Assembly (NCBI GenBank): GCA_023417065.1
Contig: JAEZGH010000019.1
Location: 74,898-138,897 of the forward strand
DNA length: 64,000 nt
Direction: 5' to 3'
Source of the DNA: Bacteroidota bacterium
Lineage (GTDB): Bacteria > Bacteroidota > Bacteroidia > Cytophagales > Cyclobacteriaceae
Shown: piece after piece, positions 16,900 through 26,168 of the stretch
Layout: the number at the start of each line of letters is the position of its first letter
Position numbering within the stretch: position 1 is the first letter of the stretch
Notes under the pieces: generated by a model
The model's database searches: none
The model's input: the letters and a program-made list of their open reading frames with translations, nothing else
Told to the model about the DNA's origin: nothing
Program-made: the position numbers and the translations under genes

Positions 16900-18177
16900 T
16901 CAGTTGGTGGCGACGGGAGCGGGGCCTGTGTAGGGGCCGTAGATCGCGTCGCGGAAGCGCTTGTGCAGCTCGCGGTCAAATGGAAATATCTGAACAAAAA
17001 GAACTGCTGTCAGTTCATTTACAGGGTCAACCCAGAACAGTGTGCTGGCCGCGCCATCCCAGAAGAATTCGCCGACTGTTCCTACGTTTTCATTCGGTGT
17101 TTGTGCTTCCTGAGTCCTGACAGCAAAATCAATCCCGAAGCCAACGCGGCCTTTGCTCGGCAGCCACATGCGCTTGGTAATTGAGTCGGCAAGGTGATTG
17201 GTTGCCATTAGCTTAACGGTTTCTTCTTTCAGGAGGGTATTGCCATTGAACTTTCCTTCGTCCACCAGCATTCTGGCAAACTTCATGTAATCGTCTATTG
17301 TCGACGTGAGGCCCCAGCCACCGGGTTTCATCGGCCATGACTTGCTGTGAAATTCGTTGGCGTTCTCATCGGGTACGCGGTTGAGTTTTCCCTGGTCGTC
17401 TCTTTGGTAAAGAGCGGCAAGTTTTGATAAGTCAGCAGGCGTATATGTTGTGTTCGTCATGCCAAGGGGCGTGAAGATGTTCTTTGAGAGGTATTCGTCG
17501 AACGGCACACCGGATAATTTTTCAACCAGGTAAGCCTGAACGTCAACGCATATTCCGTATGACCACTCTTCGCCGGGATGAAACGCAAGGGGCAACGACG
17601 CCAGCTTCTGTGACATTTCGGAAAGCGTATTTTCCATGCTTCCGGGGTTCGCTGCTTTCGCCATTTCAAGCAGGTCAGGCTGATCACCATTGGTGAAGCC
17701 TGCAGTATGTCTTGTCAGGTCGCGGATGGTAATAGGGCGCCTGGGTTCTTCAAGAATCATCTTGCCTTTGGCATCTTTACCGGCATAGACTTTCACTCCT
17801 TCGTATTCGGGAGCGTACTTTGCAAGCGGGTCGTCGAGCTGAAATTTGCCCTGTTCATATTGTTGCATCAGTGCCACGCCAGTTACCGGCTTCGTCATTG
17901 AGTAAATGCGCACCACCGTATTGCGGTCCATAGGAACGTTGTTTTCGATGTCTGCTTTGCCGAATGCGCCGAAGTAAACCTCTTTGCCGCGCTCGAAAAT
18001 GAGGGCGGAGACGCCGGCTACGCGCCCGGAATCAACCATCGCTGCGAGAGTGGAATCTATCCGCGTCTTAACGTTGTCTTTGACAATAACAGGCGCGTCG
18101 TCCGAAGATGAATCAGTATGATTCTGGCAACTGACCAGAAATACCACGAGTAACAATAAGAGGTTGTAGCGAAACAT
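16900..18177 (-). CDS. serine hydrolase of the class C beta-lactamase family, lipoprotein
   Basis: A 425-residue lipoprotein: the signal ends in LVSC with lipidated Cys17. The catalytic SxxK is Ser93-Met-Thr-Lys96 and the tyrosine motif is in GEEWSYGIC (Tyr207). The family covers esterases, D-aminopeptidases and beta-lactamases; nothing here shows antibiotic resistance. It is the probable first gene of an operon with the small helical protein and the methyltransferase, 43 nt upstream of the former. Confidence 0.88.
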   Translation of the reverse strand: MFRYNLLLLLVVFLVSCQNHTDSSSDDAPVIVKDNVKTRIDSTLAAMVDSGRVAGVSALIFERGKEVYFGAFGKADIENNVPMDRNTVVRIYSMTKPVTGVALMQQYEQGKFQLDDPLAKYAPEYEGVKVYAGKDAKGKMILEEPRRPITIRDLTRHTAGFTNGDQPDLLEMAKAANPGSMENTLSEMSQKLASLPLAFHPGEEWSYGICVDVQAYLVEKLSGVPFDEYLSKNIFTPLGMTNTTYTPADLSKLAALYQRDDQGKLNRVPDENANEFHSKSWPMKPGGWGLTSTIDDYMKFARMLVDEGKFNGNTLLKEETVKLMATNHLADSITKRMWLPSKGRVGFGIDFAVRTQEAQTPNENVGTVGEFFWDGAASTLFWVDPVNELTAVLFVQIFPFDRELHKRFRDAIYGPYTGPAPVATN

Positions 18178-18404
18178 AATTTTTAGGGTTTTGCGGAATC
18201 AAGGTAGTGATTTTTAGGTTCAAGTTTTCAAGTTTCAGGGTTCAAGCAGTGACCAGTAAATACTCCCGAGCCATCAAACATTTCAGTTACCGGAGACCGT
18301 CCCCCCTAGAACCGCGAAATTTGAAATAATTTGAAATTTGAACCTCCTGTCAACGGAGTGCTTCAAGTGGAGCTGATCAGGAACAAGGATTATAAGGAAT
18401 CAAA

Positions 18405-19226
18405 TCAAAACCTCGGGTCTGATTCAAACACATAGCCATATTGTTCTGCGAGGTCGTAGTATTGCTGGGCTTCGAAGTCGCGGCCCATATCGTCGCAGAT
18501 CCATCCCTTCAGAGCAAAGGCGTAAGCATGTTGGTTGTTCAGCGCGATGAGGTTATCTGCTGCTGCCAGTGCTTTTTCATGCTGGTCTGCAAAAAAATAT
18601 GCGATAGCGAGCTGTTCGTACCCAGCCTCGTAGTTTGGATACATCATTAATGTGCGATTCATCACAGAAATTGCAGAGTCGTATTGTTCTGTCTGGATGT
18701 AAAAATGCCCCAGAAGGTTGTACAATCCTGCGTCCTTGTGGGGGTAGGTATCGAGAAACTGAATGCCAAGGTCGTATTCATGGAGTTCGCGAAGGGCGTG
18801 CATGTAGCCGTAGACCACGGCGCGACAATTCGGATCGAACACGAGATAGGCACATAGGTCTGCTGCCTGTGCACGATAATTCTGCGCCTTGCGCCACAGT
18901 CTCGCGCGTTCTGTCAGGAGTCCGTATGTTTCTGGCGACTCTGCAATGGCAAGTCCCAGGGCGTACGTTGCTTCGTTGAAGTCGCCGAGTTCTTCAAAGC
19001 ACAACGCCCTCAGTCTGTGAATGGCGGCATCGCGGTCGTAGCGCTTTGAAAGTTTTCGAAGCGTCCTCAAGGCCACATCGTATTCTTTACAGATGTATTC
19101 ATCGACTGCGCGCTGATATACTGCGGTGTCCTTAGCATTTTTGTATTCAAAGACAGGGTAGGGGGCCTGGGCAAAAGTGGTGCTGATACTCAGGAACAAT
19201 GCGGCGATCAGTAGGCGTTTCTTCAT
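18405..19226 (-). CDS. secreted TPR protein
   Basis: A 273-residue protein with a clear signal peptide (MKKRLLIAALFLSISTTFAQ). At least six tetratricopeptide repeats follow (for example LCFEELGDFNEATYALGLAI, LLGHFYIQTEQYDSAISVMN and IAYFFADQHEKALAAADNLI), forming a periplasmic protein-binding scaffold. It ends with an acidic DPRF. No partner can be inferred from the neighbours. The 227 nt after the stop contain AT-rich GAAATTTGAA direct repeats. Confidence 0.82.
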   Translation of the reverse strand: MKKRLLIAALFLSISTTFAQAPYPVFEYKNAKDTAVYQRAVDEYICKEYDVALRTLRKLSKRYDRDAAIHRLRALCFEELGDFNEATYALGLAIAESPETYGLLTERARLWRKAQNYRAQAADLCAYLVFDPNCRAVVYGYMHALRELHEYDLGIQFLDTYPHKDAGLYNLLGHFYIQTEQYDSAISVMNRTLMMYPNYEAGYEQLAIAYFFADQHEKALAAADNLIALNNQHAYAFALKGWICDDMGRDFEAQQYYDLAEQYGYVFESDPRF

Positions 19227-19484
19227 ACGATAATTCTTTATTGTCCCCGGACAACAGCATATTTAATGCAGCCTGACCATCTGTGAAATGAGGATCGTCG
19301 TTTACGGCGAGTCATTTATGTGATGACTTAATGACAGAATGTGCAACCGTCACGTGTACCTCTGCGGCCGTGGGATGACAGATGTCATCAGGGAGTGTTC
19401 CTTTGTTCTCTTGTATCCGCAGAGGAGGCATCGCGCCATACGTTCGGGTTTGAGACTTGAGGTGAATATTCCCATATTTACCCC

Positions 19485-20732
19485 ATGGAGCCACTCATTA
19501 CCAACGACGCTGTAGTACTCGGCATGCTCATGTTTATGCTGGCATTTGTATTCAAGACAGCATCAAGTGATCACCCGTTCTGGAAAAAGTTTTACACTTT
19601 CGTGCCGTCGTTGTTGCTTTGTTACTTTCTGCCATCGCTCCTTAATTCTTTTGGAATCGTTTCAGGATCAGACTCATCGCTGTACTTTGTGGCGTCGCGA
19701 TACCTGTTGCCTGCGAGTTTGATTCTGCTGACCCTGAGTATTGATTTGAAGAGTATCGCGAAGCTCGGGCCAAAATCCGTAATCATGTTTTTGGCGGGTA
19801 CAACAGGCGTTATTATCGGCGGCCCATTGGCCATTCTGATCGTTTCAGCCTTTAATCCTGACTTGGTTGGGGGCGAAGGCGCGGATGCCGTGTGGCGTGG
19901 AATGACTACCATTGCAGGGTCATGGATCGGCGGTGGCGCAAATCAGGCTGCGATGCTTGAGGTGTTTGGCGCGAGTCCGGAATTATTTTCCATTATGGTG
20001 ACGGTTGATATCATTGTCGCCAACATTTGGATGGCTGTACTGCTTTATGGCGCGGGACGTTCTGAGGTTATTGATGCAAAGTTCAAGGCTGATGCGTCGT
20101 CAATCACAGATGTAAAGACGCGTATTGAGAAGTTTCAGCTTAGTGTGATGAAGATGCCCAAACTTCCTGATACGATGCTGATACTGGGAATCGCCCTGGG
20201 GTTTACCGGGGTGTCGCATTATCTTGCCGATATCATTGTTCCGTTTGTGAAAAGTCTGCCGGCGGAATGGGAGTTGGACCGGCTTAGTCTGGACTCAGGT
20301 TTTTTCTGGATCGTTGTGCTGGCGACGACGTTCGGCCTGGCGTTGTCATTTACATCGGCGCGAAAACTTGAAGGTGCGGGTGCTTCGCGCCTGGGAAGTG
20401 CGATGCTGTATGTGCTGGTGGCGACGATAGGAATGCAAATGGACCTGAAGTCCATTTATCAGAATTACCAGATGTTCATGATTGGGAGCATCTGGATCAC
20501 AATTCATATAGCTGTATTGTTGATCACGGCGCGGATCATCAGAGCACCATTCTTCTTTACGGCAGTTGGAAGTATGGCTAACATTGGCGGCGCAGCCTCG
20601 GCACCGATCATAGCGTCCGCATTTCATCCATCGCTTGCGCCGGTAGGAGTATTGCTCGCGGTTCTTGGTTATGCGGTTGGCACTTACGGAGCATGGGTCT
20701 GCGGTATCATCATGCAAGCCGTGGCCCCTTAA
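19485..20732 (+). CDS. DUF819 family membrane protein
   Basis: A 415-residue inner-membrane protein with about eleven hydrophobic segments. ITNDAVVLGMLMFMLAFVFK, the glycine-rich TTIAGSWIGGGANQAA and the C-terminal MANIGGAASAPIIASAFHP match the DUF819 family, whose fold resembles carboxylate or cation antiporters. The two inverted-looking glycine-rich motifs suggest a transporter with internal repeat symmetry. The substrate is unknown. It stands alone on the plus strand. Confidence 0.88.
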   Translation: MEPLITNDAVVLGMLMFMLAFVFKTASSDHPFWKKFYTFVPSLLLCYFLPSLLNSFGIVSGSDSSLYFVASRYLLPASLILLTLSIDLKSIAKLGPKSVIMFLAGTTGVIIGGPLAILIVSAFNPDLVGGEGADAVWRGMTTIAGSWIGGGANQAAMLEVFGASPELFSIMVTVDIIVANIWMAVLLYGAGRSEVIDAKFKADASSITDVKTRIEKFQLSVMKMPKLPDTMLILGIALGFTGVSHYLADIIVPFVKSLPAEWELDRLSLDSGFFWIVVLATTFGLALSFTSARKLEGAGASRLGSAMLYVLVATIGMQMDLKSIYQNYQMFMIGSIWITIHIAVLLITARIIRAPFFFTAVGSMANIGGAASAPIIASAFHPSLAPVGVLLAVLGYAVGTYGAWVCGIIMQAVAP

Positions 20733-20768
20733 AAAGCGGGGGGGCGTTGGCGCGGCCAAATAAAACAA

Positions 20769-20794
20769 AAGGTGCTCCGGCTGAGGAACACCTT
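20769..20794 (-). terminator. terminator of the cold-shock-domain operon
   Basis: A stem of six plus three pairs with one mismatch (AAGGTG at 20769-20774 with CACCTT at 20789-20794). On the minus strand it is followed by TTGTTTTATTT, so it works for the minus-strand genes. Confidence 0.6.
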
Positions 20795-20847
20795 ACCTCT
20801 GTGATCATTTTGATCTGGTCACAGTTGAAATAACGCGCGAGGCGGTA

Positions 20848-21291
20848 TTAGTAGATCTTCTTAACGTTTATGGCATTCAGGCCTCTGACACTGTTTTCAG
20901 TTTCAAATGAAACGTTGTCGTTTTCATTGATCGGTGATGTCAGGGCGTTCACGTGTACGAAAATACTTTCCTGCGTCTTGAGGTCGCGGATGAAGCCGTA
21001 TCCTTTGGAGGTATTGAAATACGTCACGCGACCTTTGCGAATGGGATTTACGACCATTCCTTCAACGTTGCGTGAACCAAGCACGATATCCTTTTCATCG
21101 ATAACGTGTTTTTTGTTTGGATCAGGCGGTGTTGACGAGATGTTTCCGTTCTCATCTACATACGCCATCATGTCCTCCAGCGATTGTCCGGATTTGGCAT
21201 TCGCTTTCCTTTCGTTTTTGCGTTGTTCCTTCTCCTTCTTCTTCTGTTGTTTCTTTTTCTCTTTCTCTTTTTTACTGAATGTTTCTGCCAT
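20848..21291 (-). CDS. cold-shock-domain protein with lysine-rich N-terminal extension
   Basis: A 147-residue protein. Residues 1-38 are a nearly uninterrupted Lys/Glu helix, residues 40-80 are a linker, and 85-147 are a cold-shock domain with RNP1 KGYGFI and RNP2 IFVHV. It should bind single-stranded RNA or DNA; the basic extension may strengthen this or contact ribosomes. Typical CspA proteins are only about 70 residues. It lies 16 nt downstream of the 21308 gene in the same operon, and beside a DEAD-box helicase and an RRM protein. Confidence 0.88.
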   Translation of the reverse strand: MAETFSKKEKEKKKQQKKKEKEQRKNERKANAKSGQSLEDMMAYVDENGNISSTPPDPNKKHVIDEKDIVLGSRNVEGMVVNPIRKGRVTYFNTSKGYGFIRDLKTQESIFVHVNALTSPINENDNVSFETENSVRGLNAINVKKIY

Positions 21292-21307
21292 AGGCCTGTT
21301 TTAGAAG

Positions 21308-21640
21308 TTATTGGTTATTGATGTTATTTACGTGAAGCCGGAATTGCTTGTCCATTGAAAACTGGTATCCGGAAGCAGAGATAAGTTCTGTAGCTTTCGG
21401 AGACATTTGCAGGATTTCCCACAGGTCGCGTGCGACGACAGAATCTTTCAGACCGCTGACGGCTTTGCCCTTAGCAACCTCTAGTTCGAATGTGTAACCG
21501 CCTTTTTGTTTGGGATTCATTGCCTTGAATTCGTGGTTCGAAAGCTGGTACGATTGCGGCTCGCGCAACGAATCGATCATCATCCGAAGAATTGCAGGGC
21601 GATATTTGCTCCAGACGGGTGTATAAATTTTTGGTTCCAT
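21308..21640 (-). CDS. hypothetical protein in the cold-shock operon
   Basis: A 110-residue soluble protein with no signal peptide. It contains IYTPVWSKYRPAILRMMIDS near the start and a beta-rich GGYTFELEVAKGKAV centre, then WEILQMSPKATELIS. I do not recognise the family. It is the first gene of a two-gene operon with the cold-shock-domain protein, so a role in RNA or cold response is possible but only by association. Confidence 0.72.
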   Translation of the reverse strand: MEPKIYTPVWSKYRPAILRMMIDSLREPQSYQLSNHEFKAMNPKQKGGYTFELEVAKGKAVSGLKDSVVARDLWEILQMSPKATELISASGYQFSMDKQFRLHVNNINNQ

Positions 21641-22136
21641 AGCTGTATAAGGACTTTATTAAGCGATTCAGGGAATGCGCATTGTTTCAGCGACATCTAT
21701 CAAATCCATTAACACGAATGAAACAAGCGAACGGTGCGGCAGTCCGGCTTATTACGTTCTCACCGTGTAGGGCCACGTCAAAGAGGCAATTACTCCCGTA
21801 ATTGGGCTTGCAGGGCGTCTAAGATAAGAATGCTTGACTTCGGATGAATTGTTAATAAAGTATTCAAAGGTACGAAAATAATCCCGTAATCAGACAATTT
21901 ACCGCTTAAACGATAGGGTATTGATTGAAATACCCGCGCAAAGGCTGAAATTGGAGAATTACAAAGATTCACTTACCTTTGAACCCCTGATTGTGGAAAA
22001 TTAGTTCACTGCTTCCGGAATTTCCTGTGTAGTCACTTAAATATCCCCAGGACAGGCATGGTCCCCAAACAGTTGATGGCTAGTATGGCGCTGTGCACAG
22101 GAAAGTGAAGTCACTTCCGGAGTTACATTTTTGTTA
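21641..22136. other. divergent intergenic region, 496 nt
   Basis: It lies between the cold-shock operon (minus) and the DEAD-box gene (plus) and must hold both promoters. Near 22100-22120 an imperfect hairpin GGAAAGTGA-AG-TCACTTCC sits about 20 nt before the helicase start. A 60-codon open frame at 21790-21972 on the minus strand has no gene-like features. Confidence 0.5.
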
Positions 22137-23246
22137 ATGACATTTAAGGATTTTAGTCTTTCAGAGGCGATCGTGAAGGCCCTGGAAGAGAAAGGATATC
22201 AGATACCTACGCCGATTCAGGCAGAAGCAGTTCCCCAGATTTTGAAAGGCAGCGACGTATTAGGGCTTGCGCAGACAGGAACGGGAAAGACTGCCGCTTT
22301 TTGTATTCCGGTGCTGCAACGCCTGAGTAAAAGCCCGGGACGTGGCGTGCGGGCATTGATGCTGACACCAACCCGTGAACTTGCCCTCCAGGTCTTCGAA
22401 AACCTCCGCTCTTATGGCAAATACCTCCCGATCCGGAGTACAGTCGTCTTTGGTGGCGTTTCGCAGGTTCATCAGGAAAAGGAAATCAGGCGCGGCGTGG
22501 ACATCCTGGTAGCTACCCCGGGTAGATTACTCGATTTGCTCAACCAACGAATTCTTTCTTTGCGAGACCTTCAGATCCTCGTGCTGGATGAAGCAGATCG
22601 TATGCTGGATATGGGTTTTATCCATGATATCAAAAAACTCCTGAAGCTGATTCCGGCCTCCAGACAGAACGTGTTCTTTTCAGCAACTATGCCCAAAGAA
22701 GTCCAAGGTCTTGCCGATGCTATTCTCAGGGAGCCTGTGCGAATAGCCATCCGGACACCCGAAAGCAAGCCTCGTATCAGTCAGTCGGTGTATTACGTTT
22801 CGAAAGAAATGAAACGTGCCTTGTTGAAACACGTTATCACCGAAAGGGAAATGTCGAATGTGCTGGTTTTTGCAAGGACGAAATACGGCGCCGACAAGAT
22901 TGCGAAGGATCTGAACAAGGCGGGAATCACTGCAGAAGCGATTCACGGCAATAAAAGCCAGAACGCGCGGCAAAGGGCGCTTTCCAATTTCAAACGAAAT
23001 GAAACGCGTGTACTTGTCGCGACAGATATCGCCGCAAGAGGAATCGATATCGCAGATCTGCCGTTTGTGATCAATTATGAATTACCACAGTCGGCGGAGA
23101 CCTACACGCATCGCATCGGAAGAACTGGTCGTGCAGGCCAAACCGGCTACGCTTTGTCATTTTGTGATGATACAGAACGAGCCCAGTTAAACAGTATAAA
23201 TCGTATCAACAGCAGTCGCCTGATTGTTGAGAAACATCCTTTTTAA
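22137..23246 (+). CDS. rhlE: DEAD-box RNA helicase, RhlE-like
   Basis: A 369-residue helicase core with every motif: Q (IPTPIQ), I (AQTGTGKT), Ia (PTRELALQ), II (DEAD), III (SAT), V (ATDIAARGID) and VI (HRIGRTGRAG). It uses ATP to unwind short RNA duplexes. It has almost no C-terminal extension, so it is a minimal DEAD-box protein, shorter than most RhlE proteins. The ATG at 22137 is chosen over the TTG two codons upstream. Its neighbours suggest a cold-adaptation role. Confidence 0.93.
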   Translation: MTFKDFSLSEAIVKALEEKGYQIPTPIQAEAVPQILKGSDVLGLAQTGTGKTAAFCIPVLQRLSKSPGRGVRALMLTPTRELALQVFENLRSYGKYLPIRSTVVFGGVSQVHQEKEIRRGVDILVATPGRLLDLLNQRILSLRDLQILVLDEADRMLDMGFIHDIKKLLKLIPASRQNVFFSATMPKEVQGLADAILREPVRIAIRTPESKPRISQSVYYVSKEMKRALLKHVITEREMSNVLVFARTKYGADKIAKDLNKAGITAEAIHGNKSQNARQRALSNFKRNETRVLVATDIAARGIDIADLPFVINYELPQSAETYTHRIGRTGRAGQTGYALSFCDDTERAQLNSINRINSSRLIVEKHPF

Positions 23247-23473
23247 ATGTTGCGAGTGGAACATAGTTATGACAGGCGGGTGGAAGAATACTTTTATTTT
23301 CTTTTTTCATGGAAAATACAAGGTAACTTACTTATCTTGCCTGTGTCAATGCGATACCTTGATACAAAATACAGATCAATAGTTAAATCCTTCCGGTAAT
23401 CCGGCATCACGCAACCGTTTATCTACACACCCAAATCCGAACACTTTATTTATTATTTATTTATTTCTTAACA

Positions 23474-23815
23474 ATGAACATTTACGTAGCAAACATTCCC
23501 TTTAAAGCATCAGAAGATGAATTAAGAGAGCTATTTGAACAACACGGTGAGGTGTCTTCAGTGAAGATCATCCTTGATAGAGAAACAAACCGCAGCCGCG
23601 GTTTCGGTTTTATCGAAATGTCAGACAACGACTCAGCGAAGCAGGCAATAAACGAACTGAATGGATATAGTTTCCTTGGTAAGGAACTGGTCGTAAACGA
23701 AGCCAGACCTAAGACTGATTCACCTCGTGGTGGCGGTGGATATGGTGGCAACCGCGGCGGTGGCGGATATGGCAACCGTGGCGGCGGAGACGGTGGTTAC
23801 AACAAGAGATGGTAA
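23474..23815 (+). CDS. glycine-rich RRM RNA-binding protein
   Basis: A 113-residue protein. Residues 1-78 are one RNA-recognition motif with RNP2 IYVANI and RNP1 RGFGFIEM; residues 80-113 are a Gly/Arg/Tyr-rich tail (GGGGYGGNRGG repeats). It resembles the small cold-inducible RRM proteins of cyanobacteria and Bacteroidota. An unusually A/T-rich TTATTT run directly precedes the ATG, and the 227-nt leader region may carry cold control. It is closed by a strong terminator. Confidence 0.93.
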   Translation: MNIYVANIPFKASEDELRELFEQHGEVSSVKIILDRETNRSRGFGFIEMSDNDSAKQAINELNGYSFLGKELVVNEARPKTDSPRGGGGYGGNRGGGGYGNRGGGDGGYNKRW

Positions 23816-23830
23816 TCCATTAACGCTTAA

Positions 23831-23863
23831 AAAAGAGGCCGCCCAAATTGGGTGGCCTCTTTT
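23831..23863. terminator. bidirectional terminator
   Basis: A 14-bp stem with one G-T pair (AAAAGAGGCCGCCC at 23831-23844 with GGGTGGCCTCTTTT at 23850-23863). A and T runs on both sides let it serve the RRM gene and the convergent DedA gene. Confidence 0.9.
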
Positions 23864-23890
23864 GCTTTGTGCCTCTTCTGCATACCTTAA

Positions 23891-24523
23891 CTACACTTTG
23901 GAAGCGCGCTTCTTCAGCCACACCGTAATAACGGGGATAGCGGTTATAATAATCATTCCGATGACGATAAACTCGAGATAGTTGATCAGGTTAGGGAATG
24001 CACGCCCCAGCAGGTGACCCGCCAGAACCAGTGAACTGATCCAGATCGTTGTGCCGAGCAGGTTATACATGACAAACTGATGCAGACGGATGCTCGTAAC
24101 TCCGGCAAGGATTGTAATGAACGTCCGGATAACCGGAAGGTACTTGCCAAAAATGAACGCAAACATGCCATGACGCAGATAAAACTCTTCTGTCATGTCC
24201 ATGTGCTTCTTTTTGAACAGTAGCCCATCTTCACCCCGTCCAAAGTAAAACCGGGCCCACTTGCCACTGTAGTATCCAAGAATTGATCCAGCCATGGAAG
24301 CAAGGACAAGAACGGGGATGAGCATTTGAACGCTTCCGGGTAAATATTCTGTGCCGATGAGAAGACCTGCTGTAAAAAGCAGCGAGTCTCCAGGTAGAAA
24401 GAAACAGAAGAAGATGCCACTTTCTGCGAACAGGATTGCTACCAGCAGTGCTATACCTCCATAGCGGATAATATTTTCGGGATTAAACAAATCCCAGAAC
24501 GTAGGGTCACTCGCTTCTATCAT
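23891..24523 (-). CDS. DedA family membrane protein
   Basis: A 210-residue inner-membrane protein of the DedA/SNARE-associated family. ESGIFFCFFLPGDSLLFTAG and FGKYLPVIRTFITILAGV are the family motifs with their conserved Pro, Gly, Asp and Arg residues. Members move undecaprenyl phosphate or other lipids across the membrane and support envelope and pH tolerance. The start overlaps the upstream antiporter gene by 4 nt, so they form an operon. Confidence 0.93.
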   Translation of the reverse strand: MIEASDPTFWDLFNPENIIRYGGIALLVAILFAESGIFFCFFLPGDSLLFTAGLLIGTEYLPGSVQMLIPVLVLASMAGSILGYYSGKWARFYFGRGEDGLLFKKKHMDMTEEFYLRHGMFAFIFGKYLPVIRTFITILAGVTSIRLHQFVMYNLLGTTIWISSLVLAGHLLGRAFPNLINYLEFIVIGMIIITAIPVITVWLKKRASKV

Positions 24524-25983
24524 AATTCACATAAGTTTTTGGATACTAATTCAATGCCGTCCTTATTTTCAGATAAAATCATCAAAATATCATTCTCCTG
24601 AATCACGGTTCCACCATCAGGCGTGATGAACTTTTTGTCACGCTTGATCATGGCAATCACTGTCGTTGCCGGGAAATGCAGATCAACGATTCTCCTTCCG
24701 ATCATAGTTGAATCGTGATTCACGCGTTTTTCAACAAATTCGGATTTGGCGTCTTCCTGCAGAAGCATTTCCGAAGGTGTTTTATCCTTCAGTTCCTCCG
24801 GCAGGGCTACGTTCAGCCAGCGCGCAATGATTGGCAGGGATGTGCCCTGAATAAGAACTGACGTAAGCGAGATGAAGAACACTATATTGAAGATCATCTG
24901 TGCACTCTCAACGCCTGCGAGCAGGGGATACGTTGCAAATACGATAGGCACCGCACCACGAAGTCCTACCCACGAAATATACCATTTGCTTTTCAGGTGG
25001 ACCTTGAAGAGTGCGAGGCTGAGGAATACGCTCACAGGCCTGGCGACTAATATCATAAACGCCGAAATCAAGAGGCCGATGCCAATAACCGGAACCATCT
25101 GACTTGGGAATACCAGTAGTCCCAGCGTCAGGAAGAGCCCTATTTGCATGAGCCAGGCCATTCCATCGAAAAATTTGACAATCGTCTTCTTGTGAATCAA
25201 ATCCTGGTTACCGAGAAAGACTGCAGATATATACACCGCGAGAAACCCGTTTCCGTTAACGAAGGTTGTGGCGGAGAAAGTGAAATACATCAGTGCAATC
25301 GCCAGCACCGGATATAGGCCGACATAGTCTAGCCTGATCTGATTGATAATCAATTTTCCCAACTTTCCAAAAATGAAACCGGCCATACCACCGATCACCA
25401 TTTGCATGAGAAAGATCGGCAGCACGCTTATGAGTCCGGCTTCAGGATTCAATACCAATCCGGTGAATGCTATTGTGAGCACATACGCCATCGGGTCATT
25501 ACTACCGCTTTCCAGTTCTAGTGTAGGGCGGAGGTTGTACTTGAGGGCCAGGCTTTTTGATCTCAGTATGGAGAATACAGCAGCAGCATCGGTGGAGGAT
25601 ACAATCGATCCGAGTAAAAGTGATTCGTACAGGGTAAAGTCTGTGACAAAATATACAAATGCACCAACCGTTGTGGCAGTGACGAGAACTCCGAGTGTGG
25701 AAAGCGTTACACCCTGCCAGACAATTGGCTTCACTGCCTTCCAATGCGTGTCCAGTCCTCCGGAGAACAGGATGAAGTTCAGCGCCACCACGCCGATAAA
25801 CTGCGCAGAAGTGGGATCGTTGAAATAAATTCCTCCAACACCCTCAGACCCCGCAAGCATGCCGATCGCAACGAAGAATACAAGGGTCGGAACGCCGAAC
25901 TTGTAACTCGTCTTTCCCGCTAAAATCGAAATAAACAGCAGAATGGATCCGATTAGCAGAATGTTCTCAGCAGTTATTTTCAT
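24520..25983 (-). CDS. K+/H+ antiporter of the NhaP2/CvrA type (CPA1)
   Basis: A 487-residue protein with about twelve membrane segments followed by a cytoplasmic regulatory domain. SSTDAAAVFSILR and LELESGSNDPMAYVLT are the ion-site motifs of CPA1 antiporters, and residues about 405-480 (GRRIVDLHFPATTVIAMIKR, NDILMILSE) form a TrkA_C/RCK-C domain typical of potassium/proton antiporters. It probably exports K+ in exchange for protons. It overlaps dedA by 4 nt. Confidence 0.9.
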   Translation of the reverse strand: MKITAENILLIGSILLFISILAGKTSYKFGVPTLVFFVAIGMLAGSEGVGGIYFNDPTSAQFIGVVALNFILFSGGLDTHWKAVKPIVWQGVTLSTLGVLVTATTVGAFVYFVTDFTLYESLLLGSIVSSTDAAAVFSILRSKSLALKYNLRPTLELESGSNDPMAYVLTIAFTGLVLNPEAGLISVLPIFLMQMVIGGMAGFIFGKLGKLIINQIRLDYVGLYPVLAIALMYFTFSATTFVNGNGFLAVYISAVFLGNQDLIHKKTIVKFFDGMAWLMQIGLFLTLGLLVFPSQMVPVIGIGLLISAFMILVARPVSVFLSLALFKVHLKSKWYISWVGLRGAVPIVFATYPLLAGVESAQMIFNIVFFISLTSVLIQGTSLPIIARWLNVALPEELKDKTPSEMLLQEDAKSEFVEKRVNHDSTMIGRRIVDLHFPATTVIAMIKRDKKFITPDGGTVIQENDILMILSENKDGIELVSKNLCEL

Positions 25984-26168
25984 TGTACTTGTTGTCGTTG
26001 GAAATGATTTTGTGAGGAATCAGGCGGTGGCAGAAAGAACGCATTGTTAAGCTTGTGACGTAAAAGCTTCGTCTTTATTGCAATACCTTAGTAGTTGCAT
26101 GAAACAGTGCTGTTCCTTTAATGCCGGCACATGACGCCAGGTGCGTGAACCCAGACTTCTCAGATCAA

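Noticed and set aside
16900..18177. Beta-lactam resistance gene
   Set aside because: SxxK and Tyr motifs only place it in the broad serine hydrolase family; the sequence gives no sign of antibiotic specificity.
21790..21972. 60-codon minus-strand frame
   Set aside because: No start context, no domain, AT-rich and located in a promoter region.
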